Positions 17,069 through 25,821 of a stretch of DNA of 64,000 nucleotides are shown piece after piece. The stretch is from contig NZ_JAAAPL010000001.1 of the NCBI RefSeq assembly GCF_011317445.1, positions 310,001 through 374,000 on the forward strand. Reading direction: 5' to 3'. Below the pieces are notes generated by a model, which saw only the letters and a list, made by a program, of their open reading frames with translations, was not told where the DNA came from and did not search any database. The DNA comes from Chelativorans multitrophicus. GTDB lineage: Bacteria; Pseudomonadota; Alphaproteobacteria; Rhizobiales; Rhizobiaceae. Every line of letters begins with the position of its first letter. Position 1 is the stretch's first letter. A program made the position numbers and the translations under genes.

Positions 17069-18193
17069 TCAGGCTCCCTTCTTCACGCTGACGCCGGCGG
17101 CGGCAAAAACACCCTCGGCCCACGCGTCGTTGGCTACGATGGAATGGTCCTGGGTGCGGAGCGCATCGCGAACGCTGTCGTTCGGCTTGGCATCCTTGGT
17201 CAGGGCCTTGAACATGCCGGTGATCTCGGCTTCGGAGACGTCCTTGACCGCCTCGTCGCCAAGACGGGCCGTGACAACCGCCTTGCGGATTTCCGCATCC
17301 GACTTGCCATCGGTGACGATCTTCTCGTCCACAGCCTTAGCAGCGGTCACCAGCGCTACACGATCCGCAACCATGCGGTCGATATCGGCCGGCTTCGGAG
17401 CAGCGTCCTCGAGCTTCTTCTTGTCCGCCTTGAGGGTGCCAATCTCCTCGTCCTTCTTGGCGACGGCATCGGCATGGTCGGCCGTCAGCTTGGCGATGTT
17501 CGCTGCGGAGTCGGCCAGCGCCTTCTGCAGCTTCTCGATGGCCTGGGCGCCCTGATCGGTGGTCTGCACCGACAGTCCGTCCACGACCACAGTCCTGAGT
17601 GCGTCGCTCATCGCGCGCGTCTCCTTTTCTGGGGTGGGAGTGATCGGGGCGGCGCCCCACTTTCCCGCGCTGTCGCCAACGCGAGCCTGTGAACCCGCTC
17701 GGGCCTTATCGACCAGTGCGAGGTGATTGATGCGGATGGACCGCTGAACTGCGTCGTATGGTTGGCCGTCTGGCGTCACGCCGGCGGTGAAATCAAAGTC
17801 GGCAATGTAGCCTGCCGAAAGTTCCCGCTTGCCGCCCTCGATTTGGCCGATCGCTGCGGCATCCTTGAAGATCAGGGGCAGTTCTACCCAATCGCCAACC
17901 TGCTTGGCGGCCGTGCTGACCTCGCCGACGGACAGCGCCTTCCAGTTGTCAGCCGTGACCTGTTCTGTCGGATGATCGATCGTGATCGGGGCGTGGCTGA
18001 AGCTCTGCAGGCTGTCCTTGGCGAATACCTCCTCGGCCGGCCGATAGACCCGAACGATCTTCATCTCTGGCTTGCCGAGCTCGTCGCCCGTGTAGAGCTG
18101 AATGCCAGCGCGCACGCATTTGGCGGTGGCGACAAGATAGCCGTCACCGGTCCGCCGCGTTCCCGCGACGGTTACAGCGTCTGTGAATTGCAT
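17069..18193 (-). CDS. DUF2213 prohead protease / scaffold-like protein
   Basis: This 374-residue protein has a DUF2213 N-terminal domain (about 1-160) with TRRTGDGYLVATAKCVRAGIQ and HAPITIDHPTEQV, the S78/U35-like fold region of capsid maturation proteases, with His in LSHAPITIDHP as a likely catalytic residue. A coiled coil follows (about 205-270, LQKALADSAANIAKLTADHADA) and a helical C-terminus to DSVRDALRTQDHSIVAND. The combination suggests a protease fused to a scaffold, cut during head maturation. It is encoded upstream of decoration and capsid genes. Confidence 0.78.
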   Translation of the reverse strand: MQFTDAVTVAGTRRTGDGYLVATAKCVRAGIQLYTGDELGKPEMKIVRVYRPAEEVFAKDSLQSFSHAPITIDHPTEQVTADNWKALSVGEVSTAAKQVGDWVELPLIFKDAAAIGQIEGGKRELSAGYIADFDFTAGVTPDGQPYDAVQRSIRINHLALVDKARAGSQARVGDSAGKWGAAPITPTPEKETRAMSDALRTVVVDGLSVQTTDQGAQAIEKLQKALADSAANIAKLTADHADAVAKKDEEIGTLKADKKKLEDAAPKPADIDRMVADRVALVTAAKAVDEKIVTDGKSDAEIRKAVVTARLGDEAVKDVSEAEITGMFKALTKDAKPNDSVRDALRTQDHSIVANDAWAEGVFAAAGVSVKKGA

Positions 18194-18256
18194 GAGACTC
18201 GACTTTCAGTTGACGGTAGGCCTACTCTCACGAGACTGGGCGAGAGGGGGACAACA

Positions 18257-18712
18257 ATGAACGAATGGTTTGTTTTCGCAGCCAGCTGCGTGTGCTTGGC
18301 CGTAGGACTGCTGCTATGCTTCTTACCGGCCAGACGTTATCTGATGCCGGCCAATATAGGCGCTGCCGGCGGGCTCTTTCTCATTTGCGGCGTGGTTCTA
18401 ATGACCACCTTCAAGTGGACCGAAGTCGCGCTCAAAATAAGTGGGCTTGAGGTAAAATTGGCCGAGGCGGAGAACGAAGCCCGCATGGCCCAATCTGCTC
18501 TTACCGCAATTAAGGTGGCTACTTCACCAGAGGGCAAGAAACAGTCCCTAGATGCTCTACTCGCCAATTATAGACAGCTTTCGAACACCGACCCAACGGC
18601 CTCTCAATTGGCTGACTTTGAAAGAGCACTCGACAGCGCTGATGTAACAATTGTTCCCGTGCAAGCTCTAGGCGCGATTAATCAGCGGTCTACAGATACT
18701 CAGAACGATTGA
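18257..18712 (+). CDS. Two-TM membrane protein with coiled coil, rightward accessory gene
   Basis: This 151-residue protein starts at ATG 18257 after GAGAGGGGG. Residues 5-22 and about 35-51 are hydrophobic and likely cross the inner membrane; residues 55-90 (EVALKISGLEVKLAEAENEA) form a coiled coil, then a polar cytosolic domain. A longer frame from 17723 is rejected, being antisense to the DUF2213 gene. It runs against the head genes. A similar two-TM plus coiled-coil layout is encoded at 36600-37010 in the lysogeny module. Function unknown. Confidence 0.72.
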   Translation: MNEWFVFAASCVCLAVGLLLCFLPARRYLMPANIGAAGGLFLICGVVLMTTFKWTEVALKISGLEVKLAEAENEARMAQSALTAIKVATSPEGKKQSLDALLANYRQLSNTDPTASQLADFERALDSADVTIVPVQALGAINQRSTDTQND

Positions 18713-18742
18713 CTAGCTTCCTTAAAATTGGCGCTTCGATCT

Positions 18743-20131
18743 TCAAGGATCTCTTGGAAGATCTCCGGCTCGCTGATTCTTGCCCTCTGCCGGCATCGCT
18801 GCCGCAAGATCCTCTTCATCCTCCTCCTGGTCGGCGAGCGTGCCGTACTTCTTGATCGCGGCCTCGAGGCCAGCCAGCGTTCCGTCTTCCACTAGCTCGG
18901 AAACGAACGCATCCGACAGCGCCTCTACCGGCATCAGTGGACTTTCCTGCCCCTTGCCGGCGATGGTGCGAGCAGCATCGGATTTGGCCTTGAATATTTC
19001 CGCCTTTTCCTTCTCGCTCATCTGCCAGAGCGGGTTCCAGACGTAGTGAATATCCGGATCGCGACTGCCGAGAGCTGAGCGGATCAGGCATTCGTCCAGG
19101 TTTGCCAGCGCCGGCTGCATTTCCAGCGTCTGGCCCGAGGCAATGCGGTCGTAATAATTCCTGAGATCAGCCTCGCCCGTCGAATTCAGTCCGCCCGGCG
19201 ACATTCCAAACAGGCGCGTCATCGGAATATCGGCCGCGCCGCTGACATTCTGGAAGAACCGATCCATCAACTCATGCAAGTTGGTGAAGCTCGCCGACTT
19301 GCGCTCGTACTTCTCCTTACCGTCGAGGATGAGCATGCGGTTGATGCTCTTGCCGGTGGCGGCGATGCGATAGCGATCCGTGACCTTCCGCTCGCCGTCG
19401 GGCGTGCCGACATAGGCCATGAGGCCTTCCATCGTCACCACATCGACATTGGCCTCGAAGATCAGGCTGGCGATGTTTGCTGACGTGCTGTCCGCCTGCT
19501 TCACCGCCTCCAAGACTGAGGTGAGGACGCTATCGCCCCAGGCATAGCTGGCGCTAGAAGTGATATCCCGATCGGGAAGCTCATTGCCGATAAAGATGGC
19601 GAGCCGAGAGGGGTGGATTTTGACCCGGGCGGTCGTGCCGCTGACAACGGTGTAATCCTTCGGCCGACCATAGAGAGGCGAAAGCGGATCACTCTCGATC
19701 TCGCACGGCTGAAGCTGGCGCGGCGTGAGTACGGTCAAGAAGCGGATACCACCGGCTTTCACCTTCTCCACATTCAACGGCTGCGAGGCATCATCGCCCA
19801 GATCGAAATAGATCGCAGCCCCGCCAAACAGCCTCGCCTTCTTCCGCACCTCCAGAACCTTGCCCTGAACGCCAAGGCGGGTTTCCTCCGCCTCCAGCTT
19901 CTCGATCTGAGGGTTCTTGGCCTGCCATGCGCGCCATGCGCGGCAGGAGTCCAGCGCCGGGATGTCGATAATCTTTCTCGGCAGCCAGGACGTACGATAG
20001 GCCGCAACCAACTGCTGCAGGTCCACTGTCGGCTCGGTGTAATAGACCGTCGCCGCCTTGTCCCGCTCGGTTCCCAGTCCGGCAATGGCGCTGGCGAGGC
20101 CATCGCGGACGAAGGTCAGAATGTTGCCCAT
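18743..20131 (-). CDS. Portal protein, DUF1073 family
   Basis: This 462-residue protein matches DUF1073-type portal proteins: YRTSWLPRKIIDIPALDS near the N-terminus, LRVLGSAFIQ-like region replaced here by RKKARLFGGAAIYFDLG, the SSASYAWGDSVL segment, and the C-terminal MTRLFGMSPGGLNSTGEAD and NPLWQMSEKEKAEI. It forms the dodecameric DNA channel at one capsid vertex. Some members of this family are fused to Acb1 anti-CBASS domains, but the normal length and lack of paired H-x-T motifs argue against that here. Confidence 0.85.
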   Translation of the reverse strand: MGNILTFVRDGLASAIAGLGTERDKAATVYYTEPTVDLQQLVAAYRTSWLPRKIIDIPALDSCRAWRAWQAKNPQIEKLEAEETRLGVQGKVLEVRKKARLFGGAAIYFDLGDDASQPLNVEKVKAGGIRFLTVLTPRQLQPCEIESDPLSPLYGRPKDYTVVSGTTARVKIHPSRLAIFIGNELPDRDITSSASYAWGDSVLTSVLEAVKQADSTSANIASLIFEANVDVVTMEGLMAYVGTPDGERKVTDRYRIAATGKSINRMLILDGKEKYERKSASFTNLHELMDRFFQNVSGAADIPMTRLFGMSPGGLNSTGEADLRNYYDRIASGQTLEMQPALANLDECLIRSALGSRDPDIHYVWNPLWQMSEKEKAEIFKAKSDAARTIAGKGQESPLMPVEALSDAFVSELVEDGTLAGLEAAIKKYGTLADQEEDEEDLAAAMPAEGKNQRAGDLPRDP

Positions 20132-20138
20132 CCGAGCC

Positions 20139-21650
20139 TCACAGGTTGTCCAGGTTCATGCCGAGGAAGCCACAGATATCGAGCGCGGCATCAATGAAGG
20201 GGTCCACCTGGTCATCGAACCCGCCATCGGGGAACGCCGCCAGTTCATTCTCAAAGTCTTTCAGCCACAGGGCCGACTTGGGCAGCACGATCAATCCCGC
20301 CGCAGCCGCCGGCACCACGTCGAGGGCGCGAGTGTATTTATCCTTCTCGCGCTGCATCGCGATCACCGGTATCGCCTTGCGGGTGAGCGACTGGATTAGG
20401 CCGGTACCGGATACCTTATCCTCGATTGCCATCTTGCGAAGGTGGCCGTATCGGTCGGCAGGCCAATCATCACCGCGAAGGCGCGTCCACAATGCAAAGG
20501 CGGTCTTCTCTAGCTCGGGCGCCTCAAACCGCCCGCGCACCACCTCGAGTAGATAGGCCTTGCCATCCACCCCGGCGCCCCAGTGCTCGAATACGGTGTA
20601 ATCGTTGCGCTCTTTTGTCTTCTGCGCCGTATCGACGTAGATCGCGCGCCATGAGAGCCGGGGCACATCATCGTATCGGGGCAGCAAACCCGGCTTGAAC
20701 AGGTTGCCACCCGCAACCGTAGGTTCCTGTGCGTACTGGCCCGCGTAGACGTGCGGAGCGCCTTGCAGAACCTTGATCTGCTCGCGGGTGTGCTTCTCCT
20801 CCCACAGCGGCCCGTCATGCAGCCCGTGCGGGATGAGAGTGACATTGCCGGGCGGAGCCTTACCCTCGCCCTCGATAAGCACCGGAAGCTTGAGCAGATG
20901 CCAGTGCTCGCCGGAGTTCTCCAAGAGGTGTGCCACGAAGTCATCGATGTGCAGGCGCTGCATGATCACGATGACCGGCACGTCCTCATGCGCCAGGCGG
21001 GATCGAAAGGTGTTCTCCCACCGCTCGTTGATGAACTTCCGGGTCGTGTCGGACGAGGCATCGTCCGGCTTCAGAGGGTCGTCAATGACCAGCGCACCGG
21101 TAAAACCTGGCTCAGCTAGTATACCCGCACGAAACCCGGTAATGGGCTGACCGGCAGCAGCGGCACGCAGGTGCCCACCGGCGGTTGTCCGCCACAAACC
21201 CTTGGCGTTTTGGTCCGGCCTCATCGTCACCGGCCAGTGGGCCTGATAGCCCGGCAGGCTGATGACGTCCTTGACCTTGGTCGAGTTATCGAGTGCCAGC
21301 GGCTCGGCATAGCTGGCATGGATGAAGCGCGACCGCGGATTGATTGCAAATCCACGGGCAATGAAGTTCACCACCGCCAGCTCGGTCTTACCATAGCCAG
21401 GCGGAATGCAGATGATCAGGCGCTTGATCTCGCCCGTGAATACCTGATCAAGGGTCCCGCACATGACGGGATGAAACGGCGCAACCGAGAATGGCTGCCC
21501 TTCCTTCTCCCGGAAGAATTTCATCGTGAAGGCCAGATGCGAGCCGAGCAGTTCATTCCGCTCAGCTTGACGATCGGCCTCAGACCTCCTCGCCTCCCTC
21601 TCGGCCCTGATCGCCGTCAACAATTCCGATCTGGACAAGTGCACGTTCAA
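20139..21650 (-). CDS. Terminase large subunit
   Basis: This 503-residue packaging motor has an ATPase Walker A motif PPGYGKTE (about 83-90), Walker B ALVIDDP (about 186-192) and a C-terminal RNase-H-like nuclease domain beginning near WRAIYVDTAQKT (about 330) with acidic residues in AIEDKVSGTG and FDDQVD. It cuts concatemeric DNA and pumps it into the capsid. The listed start is TTG at 21650, 71 bases inside the upstream gene; a later start is possible since no ATG lies before residue 43. Followed directly by the portal gene. Confidence 0.9.
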   Translation of the reverse strand: MNVHLSRSELLTAIRAEREARRSEADRQAERNELLGSHLAFTMKFFREKEGQPFSVAPFHPVMCGTLDQVFTGEIKRLIICIPPGYGKTELAVVNFIARGFAINPRSRFIHASYAEPLALDNSTKVKDVISLPGYQAHWPVTMRPDQNAKGLWRTTAGGHLRAAAAGQPITGFRAGILAEPGFTGALVIDDPLKPDDASSDTTRKFINERWENTFRSRLAHEDVPVIVIMQRLHIDDFVAHLLENSGEHWHLLKLPVLIEGEGKAPPGNVTLIPHGLHDGPLWEEKHTREQIKVLQGAPHVYAGQYAQEPTVAGGNLFKPGLLPRYDDVPRLSWRAIYVDTAQKTKERNDYTVFEHWGAGVDGKAYLLEVVRGRFEAPELEKTAFALWTRLRGDDWPADRYGHLRKMAIEDKVSGTGLIQSLTRKAIPVIAMQREKDKYTRALDVVPAAAAGLIVLPKSALWLKDFENELAAFPDGGFDDQVDPFIDAALDICGFLGMNLDNL

Positions 21651-21954
21651 GAAGTTCGAGCTCCTCGTCGGTCATGCCCTTGAGCTTGGTGACGTCCATG
21701 GTTTGGATGGGACCGCCGTTACGGCCAGTGTGCTGCATGGAGGCAAGGCGCGGATGCATGTACGGAGCCGCATCCTTCGCAATCGAAGCCGCCTCATCCC
21801 ACCGCATGTGCTTAGCGTGCTCACGCATTGCGGTAAGCATGACCTCCAGCGGCGTCAGTCCTTCGGCAGTTGCCTTGTCCGCAATCGCCCGAGTTCGCCG
21901 TGTGGTTGCTCCCTTCGGTCTCCCCGCGCCTATTCTCTTGCCACCGCGCGCCAC
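21580..21954 (-). CDS. Terminase small-subunit-like protein
   Basis: This 124-residue protein starts at GTG 21954 with MARGGKRIGAGRPKGATTRR, the basic GxGRPKG leader common in small terminase subunits and DUF5681-like phage proteins, followed by a helical core (TPLEVMLTAMREHAKHMRWDEA) and a C-terminal acidic tail. It is the first gene of the leftward packaging/late operon and overlaps the large subunit gene. It would recognise the packaging site. The assignment rests on sequence style and position. Confidence 0.65.
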   Translation of the reverse strand: MARGGKRIGAGRPKGATTRRTRAIADKATAEGLTPLEVMLTAMREHAKHMRWDEAASIAKDAAPYMHPRLASMQHTGRNGGPIQTMDVTKLKGMTDEELELLERALVQIGIVDGDQGREGGEEV

Positions 21955-21996
21955 GTTTGATTACCTTTGATTTAATTCAACCACAGGGGGTGCATC

Positions 21997-22494
21997 GTGA
22001 AAATTCTGGCGCCGTTCGAGGCCACAAATCTCAATGAAACCAAGGTGGGGGACTTGATCCGTATTATCCATTCGCCATCGCCGTTCGGGCTAATTGTCCA
22101 TAGCTACCAGGGACAACGCGTCGTGGCAGTGCTGCAAGATGCCGAAACCCGTCCGCCGTACCACATCGCTTACAAAAGAGACTTCCCGTGCTTCCGCTAC
22201 ACTGCCGGTTGGGTTCTCGAATTGCCGCAGGATGGTGCCGAGTTTTCCGCAGACAAACTCGCGTCAACAGCTGGCGTTATACACATCGGAAAGAACGGCC
22301 CACTACTCAACCTAAGCGCCTCAACAGCCGAGGACGAACCTCTGACGGTCAATCTTAATACGTTCGATTGGGACGATGTCGATCATCGCGACGCTGCGTT
22401 TCCAATATGGCGCATTTGGGCTTCTGCGGATGACATGCAACGGGATGATGCGACGCCGATCTTCGAGTTCAAGGCGCCCCAAAGCACCACCTGA
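21997..22494 (+). CDS. Rightward accessory protein of unknown function
   Basis: This 165-residue protein starts at GTG 21997 behind CAGGGGG. It is soluble and beta-rich in the first half (VGDLIRIIHSPSPFGLIVHSY, VVAVLQDA), with Trp-rich acidic segments near the end (FDWDDVD, FPIWRIWASADDM). It diverges from the terminase small subunit gene and starts a run of three rightward genes up to the convergent integrase. I do not recognise the family. Confidence 0.65.
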   Translation: MKILAPFEATNLNETKVGDLIRIIHSPSPFGLIVHSYQGQRVVAVLQDAETRPPYHIAYKRDFPCFRYTAGWVLELPQDGAEFSADKLASTAGVIHIGKNGPLLNLSASTAEDEPLTVNLNTFDWDDVDHRDAAFPIWRIWASADDMQRDDATPIFEFKAPQSTT

Positions 22495-22587
22495 CCAAGC
22501 CTGCCGCCTTGGTCGCCTCTCACCAAAAACTTGCCCTTTGCGCGCTCCTGCGTGAAGCTCTCGTGACGTGGGTTGGGGAGCATAGGC

Positions 22588-22884
22588 ATGCCAGATTTTC
22601 CGAAGACGCGGGAAGCAGCCAAAGGGACTGCCACCGAATGGGCATGGGAAACACCCGATCACTGGCCCCGCAGTATCCGTCGTGTTTCCTTGGACGATGA
22701 TGGGCTTGGCTTAGATCCGACAAACGGCGGGCTTTACTGGCAGGGCCAGCCGCTTGTCACCGAAAAGCGGTGGAGCACCACTGAACGTCGAATTGCTATT
22801 GCCGGCCTGCTGATCGCCTCAATTGGCGTTGCTGCGACAGTTGTGCAAGCTTGGGCTGCAGTTTGCGCCTCACCCGCGCCTTAG
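22588..22884 (+). CDS. Small protein with C-terminal membrane anchor
   Basis: This 98-residue protein starts at ATG 22588, seven bases after GGGGAG. A polar Trp-rich N-terminus (EWAWETPDHWPRSIRRVSLDDDG, split by turns) precedes a single hydrophobic segment at about 69-93 (IAIAGLLIASIGVAATVV). It would be a tail-anchored inner membrane protein. It lies between two other rightward genes and is probably part of the same accessory set. Function unknown. Confidence 0.6.
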   Translation: MPDFPKTREAAKGTATEWAWETPDHWPRSIRRVSLDDDGLGLDPTNGGLYWQGQPLVTEKRWSTTERRIAIAGLLIASIGVAATVVQAWAAVCASPAP

Positions 22885-23009
22885 CTCCATCCGTCGCTGT
22901 ACCGATTTGGTTGCAGGCGCATTTCTACACCAATACTGGTGATACTCGCGCCCGCTCTACTAGACAGGGCGCTTGCTTTTCCCCCATAACTTGCATTGGG
23001 GGCAATGAA

Positions 23010-23465
23010 ATGATGCAAAAATTGACCATTACTGCGGTTCTGGCGCTTGGGCTCGCCGGCTGCGCAACCACAAGCTACAATGTTGACGAACTACCAACAA
23101 AGGACACTCGCGCCCTTTGCCGAATCGTCGCTGAACATCCTAACCAGGAATACAAGGCCGAAGCGGTCAAACTTCTCGCGAAACGCGGCGCTACTCCTGA
23201 AAGGTGTGTACGATTAATCCAAGCCGACAACGCCATGATAACTGGGATCGCAGTTGCCGGAGCCGCAGTAGCGGTTGGAGCTGCCGCGAATAATGGCGGG
23301 TACTACACGCCGCGATATCGCGCCTATGGCGTCGCCTGGGATCAGTTTCAAAACGAATATTACCAAACGACATGGCGTTGCCGCGATCGGGCTAATGGTC
23401 AGTTCGTTCCTGATTATCAGTGCAGCCACCTAGCAATGGTGGATTCCACCTGGCCTGGCTGGTGA
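23010..23465 (+). CDS. Small lipoprotein, rightward accessory gene
   Basis: This 151-residue protein starts at ATG 23010 after TTGGGGGC. The N-terminus MMQKLTITAVLALGLAGCATTS is a clear lipoprotein signal with lipobox LAGC, so Cys18 would be acylated. The mature part has a charged helical region, a short Gly/Ala-rich hydrophobic stretch at about 85-105, and a Tyr/Trp-rich C-terminus with several Cys. Lysogen-made lipoproteins can block adsorption or alter the envelope; that is inference. It converges on the integrase gene 15 bases away. Confidence 0.75.
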   Translation: MMQKLTITAVLALGLAGCATTSYNVDELPTKDTRALCRIVAEHPNQEYKAEAVKLLAKRGATPERCVRLIQADNAMITGIAVAGAAVAVGAAANNGGYYTPRYRAYGVAWDQFQNEYYQTTWRCRDRANGQFVPDYQCSHLAMVDSTWPGW

Positions 23466-23480
23466 TATCATGCAGGACCA

Positions 23481-24911
23481 CTAGCGAGGCAATTGCGACA
23501 ACAACTCGCCCCTGAATTTCGAAAAGTTGGACCTTGGCCAAGACGTATCGTGGTTCACTTCGGCGTAAGCACGCCAATCGCCATTGCCGAATCGCTCCCT
23601 CATTCCATCCAGAGCAGGCTTCATGACCGCTGCCATCTCAATGTATTCAGACCTTAGCGGCGAAAACCGCCGCTGAACTTCAGCCTCCGAAAGCTGCGGT
23701 GCTAGGTGACCATACGTCCGATCCACCGTGGCAATGTCGGCGTGGCCAAGCTGCTTTGCCACAATGGACAACTGCATTCCAGCCTGCACCAGTTGGCTGG
23801 CATAAGTGTGCCTGAGACTGTGAAACACCGTACTCTTCGGGAGCCCGCAGGCATCGGTCAGATCGCGAAACAGGTGTTTGTAACGCTCGCTCCAGGGGCG
23901 CCCGTCCTGGTTTCGGAAAACATATTCGTGGCCCTGCCGCTTACGGCAGAGTGAAAGAAAGAAAGCCATCCCTTCTTCCGGCAGGAGGACGAACCGCGGC
24001 CTATAGTTTTTCGATGGAGAAACGTAGATTCCGAAACCCTCACGGCCAACGTCTGCAACTTTGAGATAGACCAATTCTCGCACTCTGCAGCCGGTATAAA
24101 GGGCGCCAAGAATAAGCTCCCGGAGGTCCGGACGGGCCGCCTCTATAAGCCGCTTGCATTCTTCTCTTCTGAGGAAGACCATGCGTGGACGGTCGACGTT
24201 CGGAAGATGCCTCAGGCACCGTTGCGGGCGATCAGTATCAATCTCGCCATTGTCCCAAGCTAGCGCAAATGCACCACGCAGGGTGCTGGTCAGCGCATTC
24301 ATCGTCTTCTTTCGTTTGCGCAGCGCCTCGGGATCCAAATCGCTGATATCGCGACGCGCACCGATGGCACGATTCCCGTATTTTGGGGGCGTTTCCAGAA
24401 CGTCGACGCATAGCTGGTGAAAGTGCCGCCCATTGAAATCAGCCAATGGCACGCTCGCAACGCGGCCCGCCAAGTGGTGATTGATCATGGTAAGGACCGA
24501 ATAGAAGGTTGTCGGCGCTGCAGCCAGTCGCTTCCATTCAAGATAGTCGCGGAGCGCATGCCCAACCGTATAGACCGGCCCGATAGGGCAGTAGATCAGT
24601 TGGCCGTTGTACCGGACGATATGGCGCGAAATGGCCTTCGCGCTAATTGAAGTCGAGGCAAACCATTGCTCGGCTTCCCTAACTGCCCCCTCGAAGGTGA
24701 GACCGGGATAGCGGGCGCTTTCCATCGGCCCCAGCGAAGTCTCATGATAGAGACCATTCCTGGCTCGGTAGCGCGCCTTCCAGATGGCTTTGGTATTGCC
24801 CTTACAGAGAACCCCGACGTGGCGGCCCGGGCCAAGTTCGTACCAATATGGAGCCCTCCTAGGAGCGAGACTGTCTCTGATCTGCTGTGACGTAAGATCG
24901 TACTTTGCCAT
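23481..24911 (-). CDS. Second tyrosine recombinase / integrase, complete active site
   Basis: This 476-residue recombinase has an N-terminal arm-binding-like region (20-70, RRAPYWYELGPGRHVG and WKARYRARNGLYHETSLG), a core-binding SAM-like domain (about 115-230) and a catalytic domain with R276 (TGCRVREL), K301, H364 and R367 (HSLRHTY), H390 (QLGH) and nucleophile Y400 (RTYGH). It lies between the leftward early genes and the terminase genes, far from the attachment site at 45.8 kb. It could be a relic of a second element, a resolvase, or the phage's actual integrase. The ATG is at 24911. Confidence 0.88.
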   Translation of the reverse strand: MAKYDLTSQQIRDSLAPRRAPYWYELGPGRHVGVLCKGNTKAIWKARYRARNGLYHETSLGPMESARYPGLTFEGAVREAEQWFASTSISAKAISRHIVRYNGQLIYCPIGPVYTVGHALRDYLEWKRLAAAPTTFYSVLTMINHHLAGRVASVPLADFNGRHFHQLCVDVLETPPKYGNRAIGARRDISDLDPEALRKRKKTMNALTSTLRGAFALAWDNGEIDTDRPQRCLRHLPNVDRPRMVFLRREECKRLIEAARPDLRELILGALYTGCRVRELVYLKVADVGREGFGIYVSPSKNYRPRFVLLPEEGMAFFLSLCRKRQGHEYVFRNQDGRPWSERYKHLFRDLTDACGLPKSTVFHSLRHTYASQLVQAGMQLSIVAKQLGHADIATVDRTYGHLAPQLSEAEVQRRFSPLRSEYIEMAAVMKPALDGMRERFGNGDWRAYAEVNHDTSWPRSNFSKFRGELLSQLPR

Positions 24912-24970
24912 CCGCTGATCCTCCAGGCCTGCATGGCCGTAAGGATCACACGCTCGCGTGGCGCTGTCGC

Positions 24971-25630
24971 CTAAATAACTTCCCGCTCCTTCTGCTTTAG
25001 TCCTCTCCGGCGCCTGCGCTCATTGCGCTTTCTGGCCCACGAAAAATCAGCTGACCGATCAGAGAAGAAAGAGCTGAATGCATCATCAGCGGCCCATGAA
25101 ACGATGCTGGATGTCTCCTGCACAGGTACCGCGAGGCTATCCAAAGTATCCTCGATTTCAGGCTCCTCAGGCAACACCCCGAAACCCGCATTTTCGTTAT
25201 TCTGCGATGCCCTGCCGAGGAGTTTTCGCGCAATGCATGCAAGAGCGCGGTCTTTGCGACGCCTTCCTGTTTCAGGGTGAATGCCTGCTTTTTCGAAGCA
25301 CCAGTCCTTGAAGTGCAGGTTCGGGTTGGCCATGGCCCAGACCCAGGCCGAGAGCGCAGCACGGTCCTGTTCCTTGTCGACCAGTGCCAGCCAGCCCAGT
25401 GCTTCCTCCGCGTGGGAGACCTGCTGCGGTGTCGGCCGGCGCAATATCCGCTCCCAGAGCAAGCGTGCTTCTTCCTCTAATCGCTCCTTGCCCCAGCCGT
25501 TCACGTCTGCCCAGGAATGGGCATAGCCGAGATTGAGCGATCGGGCATGCGACGGCCCCACCTGACCGCCACTGAAGATGGCGATTTCCGCTGCCTGAAT
25601 CAGGCGCTCTGAAATCTCGCCTGGGTTCAT
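24971..25630 (-). CDS. DUF6362-like phage protein with HTH-like core
   Basis: This 219-residue protein resembles DUF6362 proteins: SWADVNGWGKERLEEEARLLWERI, RRPTPQQVSHAEEALGWLALV, then DRAALSAWVWAMAN and a TGRRRKDRALACIARKL helix that looks like a helix-turn-helix. Such proteins are common near terminase genes of alphaproteobacterial phages and may control late genes or DNA packaging. The C-terminal 60 residues are variable and end in a basic Arg/Lys-rich tail. It is the last gene of the early block before the second integrase. Confidence 0.6.
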   Translation of the reverse strand: MNPGEISERLIQAAEIAIFSGGQVGPSHARSLNLGYAHSWADVNGWGKERLEEEARLLWERILRRPTPQQVSHAEEALGWLALVDKEQDRAALSAWVWAMANPNLHFKDWCFEKAGIHPETGRRRKDRALACIARKLLGRASQNNENAGFGVLPEEPEIEDTLDSLAVPVQETSSIVSWAADDAFSSFFSDRSADFSWARKRNERRRRRGLKQKEREVI

Positions 25631-25821
25631 GGATCGAGCTTTCCTCGCGTGGTGGATGCGCGCCAGGTCTCACCGTGGCACTTGATGACGAATATCCCCT
25701 CGCCAGTTTCCCGGTTCGTGTCGGCAATCTCAGGCGTGAATTCCTCAACATCCTTTCCGCACACGCCGCAGAACAGAATGTCACCTATGCCGCCGCGCGG
25801 AATTCGAGGAACCCTGACCAT
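25627..25821 (-). CDS. Small zinc-ribbon-like protein
   Basis: This 64-residue protein overlaps its downstream neighbour by four bases (ATGA) and follows the stop at 25821 of the preceding gene directly. It carries a C-G-V-C-G knuckle at about residues 18-22 and a second Cys-His pair (KCHGETW) near 48-49, enough for one zinc site. It may be an adaptor for nucleic acid or protein binding. Confidence 0.62.
   Translation of the reverse strand: MVRVPRIPRGGIGDILFCGVCGKDVEEFTPEIADTNRETGEGIFVIKCHGETWRASTTRGKLDP

Noticed and set aside
17723-18256. N-terminal extension of the rightward gene ending at 18712
   Set aside because: The extension is antisense to the DUF2213 gene; a strong ribosome site supports ATG 18257 instead.
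18743-20131. Anti-CBASS Acb1 domain in the portal protein
   Set aside because: The DUF1073 family name has been linked to Acb1 through fusions, but this protein has plain portal length and no pair of H-x-T motifs.
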